DNA of 64,000 bases from assembly GCA_947069175.1 (NCBI GenBank), contig CAMTDV010000013.1, positions 59,092,610-59,156,609 on the forward strand, in the 5' to 3' direction. A program made the position numbers and the translations under genes. This DNA is from Scalesia atractyloides (taxonomy: Eukaryota; Streptophyta; Magnoliopsida; Asterales; Asteraceae). Below are positions 10,475 through 21,241 of this stretch, piece by piece (the stretch's first letter is position 1; each line of letters begins with the position of its first letter). A model generated the notes under the pieces. That model searched no databases. It saw nothing but the letters and a program-made list of their open reading frames with translations, and was not told the DNA's origin.

Positions 10475-12542
10475 ATGCAAGTTTCTTTTTATCCTATTAT
10501 AGACAAACAAGGGTTAGTGACACTCAAGCTGCATACTGAAAAGGACGAAACCGCTAAAAAAAGAAAGGCTACAAGTCAGGAGGTTGAGATTCAGGAAGAA
10601 CCTTTTTATCAGTTTAGTGGGGTTAGCGTTTTATTAAGATTGAAACTAGCAAACTTGACTGGTTGGTTTGTCAATCATAATGCAAACCAAATACAAGCTG
10701 TATAGAACATGGGATTTGGTGTTGCATTAAAAATGAAAATAGACAGTATCCCAACAATGCTTGGCTACTGGTTAGTGCAAAATTACAATGAAAGAACAGA
10801 AAATTTAAATGTTGACCACCATACGATTAAAATAAATTCAGAATTGATCCACTCATTAAAAGGTATACCAAACGGGAACGTGGCTGTGACGGTAAAAAAT
10901 CGTCAAAGAGCGACCAAGTAATCGCTGAGTGAGAGAACAGAGTTTAGCAGGAGAACCTGGATATCAAGACAAGGTGTGAAGCAATACTTTGATAACATTC
11001 TACCATGATTAAGGTAGAAACTTCAGACTAAACTTCTTTGTTGCATTTTTCATCGTAATTGGGCATGCAAGTGATAACGCAACTGTTAACCAACAATTTC
11101 TGCACAACGTCAAACCAAACATTCAAATAAACCAAACTAAGTGGTGTGAATACCTCATTGAATGTTTACAACAAGCAAAGAGTGCATGGACGCAAACAAA
11201 GCATTTCATAGGGCCCTTGATAGTACTTGTGGTATGAAGTAAAATTATATAACATAGTTTGCTCAATAACAACCTAAAATAATATCTTTTACTGTAGCTG
11301 GCTTTGGTGAATGATGCTTGCGGGAGAAAAAGGTTGGATAGAAAAGAAGGTTACCTAATAGAATGGGTTATAGAGAGAACCCTAGAAATGTTTGAGGAAA
11401 GATTAATGAAGAGTAAATATGGTAGTATGCCAAATGCCATGATGGGAATGCTAAAAAAACCCGCCAGGAAGGCTAAGAAGCCACAATTTAAAGCTGTTAT
11501 TCGAAAAAAAGCCATGTCCAAAAAGGCAAAAACTGTACCGGTTGTTGATGAAGATGAAGTACATAGTAGTGATGTTGACAATGATGATGATATGATGTTG
11601 ATATTGTTGATGATGATGCTGATAATGTTCATACAGGAAGAAGCTTATATTCAAAAAATTGTTGCAGAGGATTTAGAAAGCTAAAACAGGATGTTTGAAG
11701 TTTCTACTTCTAGAAACCATGTTCTAATCACAGTACTAACACAACATGGGGAAACAAGATTCTGGTGAGAAACAAGACAACAATATTCTAGAAATGAACG
11801 CCATTGCAACTGAGGAGATATGTTATACAACTAAGAATTTTTACAAAAACAAAACAGTAAAACAAACGCCATCCTTAAATTTCCTTTTTATTTTTTAGGC
11901 AATGGCTGAAAAGTTGGATGGTGCCTACAAAGAATTAGAAGACTGTTACAACAAGATGAATACGTTGTTAGATCAATCAAAGCATGAACATCCAAACAGC
12001 CTACTGGTGCATATCAAGTATTCACAATGTCTGACCTTGTTAAATAGCATGTTAAAGTTTGTTGATGTAAATGCCAAAGAAGGGACAAATGATAGTGAAG
12101 GCGAGGGGGGAGGGGAAGGGGAAGGGGAAGGTAAGAGGGATGACAATGAAAACGCCATGACTAACTACTGAAAAATGCTTATTGTTTTACAATTTTAGTG
12201 TAAAAACGCCATACTAACTAATGAAAAATGTCAAAATGGGAGCAAGATGCTTTTGCTAATTACTTGATTAGTAAACAACACCCAAGTGGTCAGCGGATAA
12301 AAAGGGCAAAGATTGTGAGACAGAAAATGGATTGGAGAACAAAATCAAACATGGTCGACTATGGGATATTTACAGTGAGGCATATGGAAACGTATATGGG
12401 GAACATGTTTGGTTGGGCATGTGGTTTTAGCAAAAGAAGAGGCCCCAATGACCTACAAAAGAAGCAACTAAATGACCTCGATATCAGATACACTGCAAAA
12501 ATCCTACTCCATACCTTAAATGAAAGCGGACTTGACTTGTAA
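10475..12542 (+). pseudogene. ULP1 (C48) protease-like transposon gene, broken
   Basis: Successive blocks follow the order of plant ULP1-containing transposon proteins. The block at 10475-10921 includes 'MGFGVALKMKIDSIPTMLGY' (the conserved N-terminal plant domain preceding ULP1). An open block at about 11019-11231 ('FRNFLV'-type region) ends at a GT, with an intron to about 11297. The block at 11304-11684 has a basic and then an acidic tail, and 11902-12171 is an acidic/Gly-rich linker. At 12228-12542 lies the C48 C-terminal region with 'GIFTVRHMETYMG'. In active C48 proteases (SUMO/ubiquitin-like deconjugases) the catalytic Cys lies in a D-C-G motif; here that codon (12360-12362) reads Tyr (VDYG), so the core is inactive. 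Frames change and stops occur between blocks. Such genes are known from Mutator-like (KI/Kaonashi) and CACTA-like elements; which applies here is open. Confidence 0.7.
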
Positions 12543-13239
12543 AATCATTAAACAAATTCTTGCTATGCTACTCCATACCTTAAATGAAAGCCGAACTCGT
12601 CTTGTAAAATCATCAAACAAATTCTTGCTACGAGGGAAAGAAAGAATAGCAGAATTATACAACACAGGATTAAAAGGATAGAAGAAAGAATGACAGCTTA
12701 AGTAGATTAGTTTGTTAAAACGCCATATTTTCCATGTTACATTGGTTTACATTATTGCATATCTATATTAGGACCAACTGTAAAACACCATATGTTTCAC
12801 ATAGTATTGTTTTCATTTATAGTATGCATGCTTATGTTAACATCCGTTGTATATTTTTCATGTTTCAAAATGCCATGTTATAAAAGGACATTTAAGGTTT
12901 GTCTCCTACATAACACGCCAAAAGAATATAGCACAAAAAGAACATAAAAAAACATTATCATGCTTTTATGAAAAACACCAAAAAATGCTAGATACATCAT
13001 ATCTTCTAGCCTTTATAATGCCAAAACTATGAAGAAAAGGAATCTTCATAGCAAAAATACTATGAACAGATAAAAATTCAGAAAGTCTGTTTACAACTAT
13101 TATCTTTTTGGCGCCAAAATAATATGTTGCTTATCAAAAACGCGCCAAAAAAATTATATAAGTAGTGTAGCAACTATCCAAAAAAGTATATCGCTACAAC
13201 TACTAAAAATGCCAAAAGTGTGTAAAACGCCATACAAGA
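12543..13239. other. Motif-rich flank, no gene seen
   Basis: A partial duplication of the gene's end is visible: 'ctactccataccttaaatgaaag' lies at about 12508-12530 and again at about 12568-12590, followed both times by 'ttgtaaaatcat'. The rest is AT-rich with GCCAT/GCCAAA motifs and no supported frame. Confidence 0.5.
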
Positions 13240-13806
13240 TAAGATAAAAATGGCTCAAGTTATTACATGGAGGATCGATATATTACATAAGCGTTTCATT
13301 CTAAAGTTATCAAACAGGAGAAGAGTGAAGGTCAATACCATTAAAGCCATACTTAATATGGATAAGGAGGTCTAGAGGGATATTCTGGCACTTGGTGTTC
13401 CAATGCCAACCAATGTAAAAGAACTAAAACAATAATAAGAAGGTTGAAGAGAAGATTTTAAGCGGATGATGATGTTGGTATGAGCAACCAACCATTACTG
13501 AATGGAGTTTGTATAAAGAATTAAGGATTGTGAAAGTTTCTTATAGCAACGGAGATCGCGATTCCTTCACAATGGATCAAGTACTAAACACAAAGAATGT
13601 TCACCACCTTGAACAACTATGTGATTTAAGACCTTTAAACACCATAAAAACAGGATTGTGATTATGTTTGAATCTAGGGTACGAGCAGGCTGTACCAGTT
13701 GATGGTGTTAAACGCCAATGTGATTGATGATGATGAATTTGAGGAAAGTGATGAGCAAACTGATGGATACATCTCTGATGTACTCCCATCCGATGATGAG
13801 TATTAA
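13240..13806 (+). pseudogene. Unidentified coding remnant with acidic C-terminus
   Basis: Plus-strand codon blocks are visible but interrupted. About 13245-13380 contains an Arg/Lys-rich stretch, and about 13480-13640 contains 'ITEWSLYKELRIVKVSYSNG'. About 13690-13806 is strongly acidic ('DDDEFEESDEQTDGYISD', ending DDEY and TAA). I do not recognise the protein. Its position within the GCCAT motif field, on the same strand as the ULP1-like gene, suggests a second gene of the same element. Confidence 0.35.
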
Positions 13807-14509
13807 TTTGACATGTTTTATTTCGTTTTTATTGTAATGTTTGTCTGTTTTTATGAATGAATTGTGATGATTGTAAAAATGCCATTAACGCCATGATATT
13901 TACTATGAAACTTTATAAAGAAATGATTAATTTACGGGAGTGAACAAAAAGAAACAAAGTGCCATTAATATTATTATGAAGTTAAACATTAACTAAACGC
14001 CAAATGTGTTTAAAAACCATAAAATAAAGCAATGAATGGAATAGAACCTGAAGAAAATATTAAAACAAAGTACAAACACATAAATGCCCCTCCGCCTAAC
14101 TTGTAGCGCGTGCCACGTGTCACTCTAAGAACCACTCTCATCGTTTTCACACTTCTCACCGTTTTCCACAGATCCTGTTTCTAAAAATATAAATTCATAT
14201 TAACAAAGAAGGAATCTTCTAACTACTAATATTTGATATACAAAACTTAAGGTTCTAACGAAGCCACCTATTTAGCACGATTCCCTTAAAAAATATTCTC
14301 CTCCTCACGAACTTGTTTCATAGGGTAGAGTAACATGAAGAATTAGTATTCTCAAAATAGACCATCGAATCTGAAATTTACCATAGAGAAGTGTTTTGCT
14401 TTTCTAGTGTTCTTGAGAGTATATAAAAGTCTTTTATGAACTAGTTTTTCATCTCTTGTGCGTGTGTCTGCATTTAACACACTTCCTAAGGTTTCTTAAT
14501 TCTTGGATG
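13807..14509. other. Intergenic, no gene seen
   Basis: AT-rich; the GCCAT motifs end near 14000. No supported feature up to the LINE remnant. Confidence 0.4.
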
Positions 14510-15006
14510 TATAGATCAGATTTTGAGGAAGTGGTCTATAAGGCTATTTCTTCATTGGATGTGGCTGGGCCTCTAGATTGGGTGTTATTGGAAAAATTCA
14601 AAAGGCTGAAGTAGGCCATTAAAAATGGAGAGATAATATTAGGATCAAGCAGGTGGAGGAGGAAAAAGTGAGAAAAGAATTAGAAGAGATATTAAAATTA
14701 GAAGTCTTTCTGAGGAAGAGTCATGGGTTAGATTGGAATGCAAGAACAAAAATGTTTGAATATGATTCATTTTGTGTCAAAGATTTGGGGCAGAGAAGTA
14801 GGATAAAGTGGGCCATGCAAGGTGATGACAAAACGTCATATTACCATGGTATTATCAATTGTCGGAAAGCTAGTAAAGGTATCCTGGGATGGATTGTGAT
14901 GGGGTCTAGGTAGCAAAGCCGACCAAAGGTAAAAGAAAGTGGTTTTTAATTTTTTTAGGGATTGTTTTAAGGAGGATCTTCCTAGTAGGCCTTCTATGGT
15001 TTGCTC
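14510..15006 (+). pseudogene. L1-like LINE ORF2, left part (pre-RT linker)
   Basis: The frame 14653-14913 and flanking codons read as the linker between endonuclease and reverse transcriptase of plant L1-type ORF2: a Glu/Lys-rich helix, then 'QRSRIKWAMQGDDKTSYYHG' (usual form: R-x-K-W-x-x-x-G-D-x-N-[ST]-x-[FY]-H) and 'INCRKASKGI'. After 14913 stops appear, but 'KEDLPSRPSMV'-like codons continue to 15006, where Copia A inserts. The ORF resumes at 49445. No endonuclease domain is seen upstream; the 5' end near 14510 is approximate and the copy may be 5'-truncated. Confidence 0.75.
15002..15006. repeat. Target duplication TGCTC, left of Copia A
   Basis: TGCTC precedes the LTR start at 15007; the same five bases follow the other LTR at 49445-49449. 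It proves that the two LTRs 34 kb apart belong to one insertion. Confidence 0.9.
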
Positions 15007-15476
15007 TGTAGGTCCTCTAATCCTATGGATCTTATACATAATCGTCTATCCAACTTAGAGTGCGTAATCCTCTATATCAGATTAACATAGAAAATGAGTA
15101 GAAACAGATTTCACCAACAAACCGATCTTTATTGATTATCTATCAACCGATTACAATCAATCAAGATCAAAATTTGTCCAAGCCCTCTAGCTATTACGAA
15201 TTCTCTCTCTAATCTCTCTCTGACAGTGATTATGGTGATTAACCTAAACCCTAATGCAAAGCCTAGTTTATACAATACAAGGTTTCAACTTGGACTAGGG
15301 TTCCATCACACGGGCTAGGCCCATTTCGCCCCCAATCCCCCATATGTGGGTTTGGTTTGGCTCAATCACTCCTAATTCACTAGTACAAAGCTAAACCCAC
15401 AAAGCGTTTATCGTTTTACAAATTACAAGATATCCAAAGACCAAATTAAAGCTGCTGTTACAAATATGCACCAACA
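15007..15476 (-). repeat. Copia A 3' LTR
   Basis: A 470-bp sequence closely matching 48976-49444, for example 'ccaacaaaccgatctttatt' and 'gaattctctctctaatctc' in both. It begins TGTAGG and ends CCAACA in plus orientation. The adjoining 'aactcaccctta' (15477-15488) is, on the minus strand, a worn purine tract of the GGGGGAGT type. Confidence 0.9.
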
Positions 15477-17099
15477 AACTCACCCTTAACAATAGCTTTA
15501 TAAAACAACTTTGTCTTCAGTTATCTTGCAATCTTCATCTAATCTTTCAACGTCTTTGGTCTTTGGACAGCTTCAGCTTCAATAGCTTCTGTCAGCAACA
15601 GACTCCCCCTAAGCTGATGCATCCAATCACCAAATCTTCAAAATTCGTTAGCACTTGAGTAAACTTTAGTTCAACTTTTATATAGCAATCTTCAAACTTT
15701 TCAACTTTGTCTGCAATGTAGAAAGGAGGTTCTACCATGCAGCAGCAAACTCCTCATCTCTTCACATCAACTTCTCAGTAACACACTGCTTCAATCTGTA
15801 TACTATAAAACAAACATCTCAAGAAACCATAAGAAGTTTTCAACACAAGTTAACAAATTATTATTATTCAAGAGATGGTAAAACTGTATTACAGATTAAG
15901 GAATTTTCAACTCAACACCAACAATAAAAAATTTTCCAAACACACTAGAACTAGCAATTTTCGAAATTTTGAATTCATCTTCTAACGCCAGCTCCCCCTT
16001 TCAGAAATAGTTTCTCCATAAACAACCATTTTCTGTACGTTAAGAATTTTAAAGAAAAAGAAAATCTTTTTGGATTTTTATATTTTCTTAAAACAAATAA
16101 AGAACAAGAAAAATAAACACTTTGTTTTTGTGAGAATCACTGGTTAAGAAGATCATCTCAGCCAACTTAAACTGTTTCACACATTCAGTTCATTCTGTCT
16201 TTCAATTTTTGTGACAAGCAGTTCAAGACGATTACCAGTATTGTTTATCCACTTAAACAAAACATATGAACATTTCAAGTACATTTACCTGGTGATACGT
16301 TAAGGTAATATTATACTAATGTACTAGTGTGTCCCATTTCAGGACATACCTCACGATCAAAGTATGCACAACCATTCCTCGTAGTAGGTGAGTATACCGA
16401 ATTCATCCTTTTTGATTTACAATGTTAGATAATTGGTGATTAGGTCAGTACTTCCGTAGAGCAAAGAGACCAATATCCAACAAGGGTTAAGACAAATACC
16501 ACAAATTTTGGTATGATTTATGCATTTTGCACATTTGAATGACTCTCTAGGAAAGCTTCTTCAATTTCTAGGTTTTGGCGTTTTAGCTCTTTTAAGATAT
16601 CTTGGTTGTGCCTAGGTCAGCGTGTATCTGGATGCAACAGAAAGACAACCCTGATATCCTGGATGAAGTAACAGTATAAAGACCCAAAACCTCGGATTTT
16701 GGCCATCTATCAATGCAAGATTTAAGGTTATAAAACCATACGCCAGTAATATGTTACCCACTTAGACACAATTCTTTATGTTTATATCACCATGGTAAGT
16801 TGACTATTTCATGTTTCTTGCCTACTAGTACATCATATCATAATGAAGCTGCTATCACACTTAAGCAAATTAATTTCAATTTAAGTGTGACAGTCTAACT
16901 TGCTGATGTACTATCATCTCTTCTTTTCCACACAGGGATAACTCATTTTTGTTTTTCAAAATTTTTATTTTATTTTTATGGTTTTCTATTTTTTTATGTT
17001 TTTTATTTTTATGAAAACAATAAACTATTCACAAAATTCTTATGAAAAACTGGTTATTCAGGATTCCTCATCCTGTTGAGTTCGACTAGATGTTCAAAC
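15477..17099 (-). other. Copia A tail between RNase H and 3' LTR
   Basis: About 1.6 kb with no coding frame on either strand. It occupies the same place as the third ORF and spacer of Copia B (31050-37020), but I see no trace of that ORF here. Only the spacer-like part seems comparable: both contain 'ctttttggatttt' and 'tgtgagaatc'-type stretches, near 16060-16140 in A and 35960-36050 in B. Otherwise nothing recognisable. Confidence 0.5.
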
Positions 17100-17497
17100 C
17101 GAGCCCTGTCAAATGATTTTGTGTAAAGATCTGCTAGGTTACCTAGTGTGTTGACTCGTTGAAGTTTAATCAGTTTCTTTTCGGCACAACCTGTATAAAA
17201 TGATGACGAATGTCAATATGTTTTGTGCGACTGTGTTTTAAGGGATTGTTTGTGATTAAAATAGTGGCATTATTGTCTGTCATTATAGGAGTACGAGTGA
17301 AATTCAAAGCGTAATCGCGCATCTGCTGTTGTATCCAGTGAACCTGAGAGCAATAGCTACCCGCATCAATATATTCAGCTTCGCATGTAGAGATAGACAT
17401 GCAAGACTGCTTCTTGCATTGCCAAGACACTATCCTCCCTCGTAAGAACTGACAACCACCTGTTGTAGATATTCTGGTTGACTACATCCTCCAAAGT
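17100..17497 (-). pseudogene. Copia A RNase H
   Basis: The minus-strand frame 17170-17430 contains 'WQCKKQSCMSISTCEAEYI' and 'SYCSQVHWIQQQMRDY', then 'TDNNATILITNNPLKHSRTK' and 'HIDIRHHFI', the standard C-terminal RNase H block of plant Copia pol (Glu of CEAEY and Asp of the DN motif are active-site positions). The frame shifts at both ends: upstream codons up to 17497 and the final 'RARFEHLV'-like tail near 17090-17110 lie in other frames. It removes the RNA strand during reverse transcription in intact elements; this copy is dead. Confidence 0.8.
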
Positions 17498-18487
17498 CTA
17501 AATCAGTGAAAACAAGAACTTCAAATCACTATCAGCTGGATACCACAACCCAAGTTTAGGTTTCCCCTTCATGTAACGAAGAATATGCTTCACCGCTTTC
17601 ATATGTGACTCTTTTGGATTTGCTTGATATCTAGCAAAGAGACACACTGCGAACATGATGTCTGGCCTTGAAGTAGTCAAGTACATTAGAGATCCAATCA
17701 TTGCCCTATACTGAGTTGGATCAACATCTTCCACACTCTCATGATCTGGACCAAGATTGTGATTCTCGCAAATGGGTGTATTGAAAGTAGCGCAATCCTC
17801 CATTTTGAATTGAGACAAAATGTCATACACATACTTTGTCTGATGTATAAACATCCCATCCTTCTTCTGTTCAACTTGCAAACCCAGAAAGTAGGACAAC
17901 TCACCCATCGCATTCATTTCAAACTTACTCTACATCACCCTCTCGAATTCATGACACATGTTTTCATCAGATGACCCAAAAATGATGTCATCTACGTATA
18001 CCTGTACTATCAATTTGACCTCTTTCAAAACCATTCTTTAACAAATGAGTTGACAGTGTCTCATATCATGCCCTTGGTGCCTGATGCAATCCATACAATG
18101 CTTTATCCAGTTTATACACTCTGTCTGGATAGTCTGGATCAACAAACCCATCTACTTGTGAGACATACACCACTTCTTGGACTTTCCCGTAAAGAAACGC
18201 ACTCTTGACGTCAAGTTGGTAAACTTTGAATCCCTTGAATGATGCGAAGGCGAAGAAAAAACGAATTGCTTCCAACCTTGCCACTGGTGCAAACACTTCA
18301 TTATAGTTAATCCCTTCTTGCTGATTGAACCCTTAACGACTAACCGAGCCTTGTTCCTCGCCACAATCCCTCGGTCATCTTTCTTGCACTTGAACACCCA
18401 CTTAGTGCCAATTTCCTTTTCTCCTTCAGGCAAGTCGACTAGCTCCCCAACTTTCAACTTCTTGAACTGAGCTAACTCCTCTTGCAT
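17498..18487 (-). pseudogene. Copia A reverse transcriptase
   Basis: The N-terminal part (18152-18487, then 18066-18296 in another frame) has 'GTKWVFKCKKDDRGIVARNK' and 'FAPVARLEAIRFFFAFAS', followed by 'YQLDVKSAFLYGKVQEVVYV'. The catalytic YVDD motif is encoded at 17987-17998 (minus). The C-terminal part (17498-17917) has 'MGELSYFLGLQVEQKKDGMF' and 'GSLMYLTTSRPDIMFAVCL'. It therefore covers the whole Copia RT (RVT_2) domain, but at least three frame changes separate the pieces. The YVDD residues are intact; the frame is not. Confidence 0.85.
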
Positions 18488-19841
18488 AGCTTCGACTCAT
18501 GAATTGTCTTTTTGAGCCATGTACACATTCTTCGGCTCCTCTTGGGAAATGAAGCAACTATACAAACCCTCATTAATAATAATAGTCTTCTCAATTGTAG
18601 CATACATGCATGAACCTTCTGCTATACTTCTCCTTGTCTGAAAACCTGCATCAAGATCTACAATAATCATGTCAACAGGATGATCTTTGTCTGCTCGTGT
18701 CGTAGCAATGGCGTCAACTACTAAATTGACACCCAAATTGGATCCAGCCTCCCCCTGAATATTCTGATATGCAAACGAATTAGTGAAGCCCCCCCTGAAT
18801 GGGTTCAGACTCACTATCGCTTGAGTCCTGTTCAGCTACATTGGAGGTAGTTCCTAGAGCATCTATACTTGATCTTGGCATGAAGTCACCATCTTCATCC
18901 TCACTAATAACAGTTTGAATCAACTGAGACTCATCTGCATTGGAAAACTCAGGAATATTAAATGATTTAAAAACACTATCATAATCATATAATATAGTAG
19001 GACCCACATTGATTGTTGAGGTGAATAACTAGTGATTTCAACGTTAAACACAACTTCAGTTTTACTAGATTTAGATTAAAAACCCTTTTATTCGGTGTTC
19101 CAGGCACATAATCTAGAAAGTAACCTTCGTTAGTAACCTCACCAAATTTTTATTTATCTTTATTTCGCACAATTGTGTAGGGTAATCCAAATGGTTCAAA
19201 GCCTTTTAAGTTCGGTTTCTTGTTAAACATATGTTTGTGACATGTTCCGTTAAAACGTTTAACAGTTAAAACTTTGTTTAGGACATAGCAAGCTGTGTTC
19301 TCAGCTTCACCCTATAAAAGAACTAGAGGCTTTGAATCAGAAAGCATAGTCCTAGCGGCTTCAATCAACGTCCTGTTTTTCCTCTAAGCGACTCCATTCT
19401 TTTGAGGTGTATAAGGAGCAGAATATTGACGTTCTATTCCCTTGCAAAGACAGTAGAGATCAAGAATCTGATTCTTGAACTCCGTGCCATTATTACTCCT
19501 TATCCTCTTGATGCGTGCATCATGGATATTTTCCGATTTTGTAAAAAGATCTATCAGCAGCTCAGCTGTCTCATCTTTGGTACCTAAAAAGAAAACCCAT
19601 GAATAATGTGAGTAATTATATGTGACAACTAAACAATAGTACTTTCCACATATGCTCCTTATGTTCACTAGACCGAATACATCCACGTGAAGTAATTCAT
19701 AAGGGGCATCTATGGAATTTACTATTTTAGATTTGTGAGGTTTCTTATGTTGTTTTCCTTTTTGACACGGAATACATTTATCTTCCACATGAAACCTCTG
19801 CACTGGCACCCCTTCTACTAAACCATTTTCAATAATATAAT
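18488..19841 (-). pseudogene. Copia A integrase
   Basis: Frame 19384-19881 carries the second half of the zinc-binding head ('CIPCQKGKQHKKPHKS') and the catalytic core: 'LLHVDVFGLVN' (first Asp), 'RIRSNNGTEFKN' and 'SAPYTPQKNGVA'. In the usual core the second Asp lies in a 'SDxGxEF' context; here it reads SNNGTEF, so that Asp is replaced by Asn. The C-terminal part (19007 down to 18497) is acidic and Ser-rich, the usual spacer before RT. Stops and frame changes break the chain near 19380 and 19007-19100. Confidence 0.8.
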
Positions 19842-20498
19842 TCATTTTCGGTAGTAGATGTGGGCCATGCGCCTGTGCCACAACATTGACTCAACCTTAT
19901 ATGCTTTTGACAATAAACACGCCACCACTGGAGAAGAATCCTTAGCACCCATGTCCATGACATAAGTTTCATTCCGCCAAGGTGCTCTCATCACTATCCA
20001 ATCGTCCGGTATCACCAAACCCGAATTCAACAACAAAGCTTTAGACTTAGTAAAATGGACCGAGTGACCCTTGTCGCTGACTTGTGACACGCTCATCAGA
20101 TTGTGTTTAAGTTGCTCGACATTACTTTGTCCAACGTGATCTTCCCGTTGGTCACTTTTCCTCGACCTGTAATGTGACCTCTTTTAGCACCTGCAAAATT
20201 CACATAACCTCCATCTATATTTTCAAACTCAGTCAACGATCTCGCATCCCCCGTCATGTGCCTAGAGCAGCCACTATTAACATACCACAAGTTGATAACC
20301 TCCTTAGTAGCTCCTCCACAAACCAACAAAAATTGGTTAGATTGGGGGACCCAAGCCTTAATGGTCTTGGGTCTTTCAAATTCATCAACTACTTGAACAT
20401 CTGTCCAATATCCATCACTCCTAACTGGAGTCTTGGATCTAGGACCTTGTTGATGCACTTTATGTCTGTCACTGTGCGAGTAGGCTAGATAGAGCATG
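19842..20498 (-). pseudogene. Copia A protease and GAG-pre-integrase domain
   Basis: The frame ending at 20096 has 'WYVNSGCSRHMTG' and 'GGYVNFAGAKRGHITGRGKV', the Copia aspartic protease block (usual form: L-D-S-G-C-S-R-H-M-T-G). The catalytic Asp codon (20276-20278, minus AAT) now reads Asn. A second frame (19842-20096) carries 'SVSQVSDKGHSVHFTK' and 'ESMLWHRRMAH', the His-His half of the integrase zinc head. The open frame continues to 20560 only by reading into the inserted LTR-like sequence at 20499, so its first 20 or so residues are not Copia A. Confidence 0.8.
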
Positions 20499-20600
20499 TG
20501 TTGAATATTGTATAGATTAGATACGAACACACAACTGAAGTGCGAACGTGAGAGGAGCATTTATGTCACTTTTTATGAAACCACATGTTCACTTCGTACG
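20499..20600 (-). mobile_element. Short LTR-like insert, left part (split by Gypsy A)
   Basis: Together with 29212-29320 this forms a unit of about 211 bp that starts TGTTAAGC and ends ATTCAACA on the minus strand, the TG...CA form of an LTR. It contains a TATA-like 'ctatatatag' (in the right part). Copia A coding sequence runs up to each side, so it interrupts that frame. Flanks GCATG (20494-20498) and AGATG (29321-29325) agree in only 3 of 5 bases, so a decayed duplication is possible but unproven. It is probably a solo LTR of a small element. Confidence 0.5.
20596..20600. repeat. Target duplication GTACG, left of Gypsy A
   Basis: GTACG immediately precedes the LTR start at 20601; the same five bases follow at 29207-29211. 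Confidence 0.9.
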
Positions 20601-21241
20601 TGTAACGCTTCGCATTTGTAACTTTCCGTTTTTAGTAAGTTTGCTTCATGTTTCTATAATTAGAAAGTCCAAACCTTGTAATCGTATTTCATTTCCGAAT
20701 CATTGTAAATCTATGGCTTTGATTGTAATCAAATTGATCAATTATACGCAATTCACAATCTTTATACGCATTTATACTTATGTTCATGCACGTGTTAGAT
20801 ACAAAAGTTATAGCTTCAATTTTTCTTGTGTATTCTTATCAAACTTTCATGAAACTTAAACGCATCAATCAAGCAACGCAATTAGTGTTTCAATCATGAA
20901 AAACATAAGCAATTGGCGTCTTGTAAATCCTACATAATCATGTTATGATTAATTGTCACTTAACAAGGTCTTGTTATGTTTATGTATCATGCATATGTCT
21001 AGAAATAGGCCACCATTCAATTAAATAAGTCTTAAATATATCAAATTACAACAAATAAGCTAACAAAACTAATTATTAAATGAAAAAAAGAATATATGGC
21101 AGCTTTCGGCCGCAAGCTACCACACCCCTAATCCTTTCTTGTTTCAAGCAAAACTCCCACCTAAACATATTAAATGCGACCCTAACTTAAACCCTAATCC
21201 CTCCTTTATATAAACAAGCATTCCCCCATCCATTTCCCACT
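20601..21241 (+). repeat. Gypsy A 5' LTR, only the first part matching the 3' LTR
   Basis: Matches 26578-27212 with scattered substitutions, for example 'gcatttgtaactttc' against 'gcatgtgtaactttc', and shared 'agtaagtttgcttc' and 'acaagcattcccccatcc'. The match ends abruptly after 'catttcccactt'. A 2.6-kb LTR is expected, so about 2 kb is missing or replaced. A TATA-like 'ctttatataaaca' near 21204 lies within the shared part. Confidence 0.85.

Larger units (their letters stand above)
9290..14060. repeat. Field of AAACGCCAT-type motifs around a transposon gene
   Basis: Variants of 'aaaacgccat', 'aaatgccat' and 'aaaacgcca' occur dozens of times from about 9350 to 14000 on both sides of the ULP1-like gene and thin out within its exons. 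Both sides being covered by one short motif suggests a single large DNA transposon with motif-rich flanks and the protease-like gene as its cargo or own gene. The ends were not resolved: 9295-9330 ('gagaacggttcccaacgg') and about 14100-14160 are candidates only. Confidence 0.5.

Noticed and set aside
15477..17099. A remnant of the third ORF in Copia A
   Set aside because: No frame or short conserved core of the Copia B/C third ORF could be found here on either strand.
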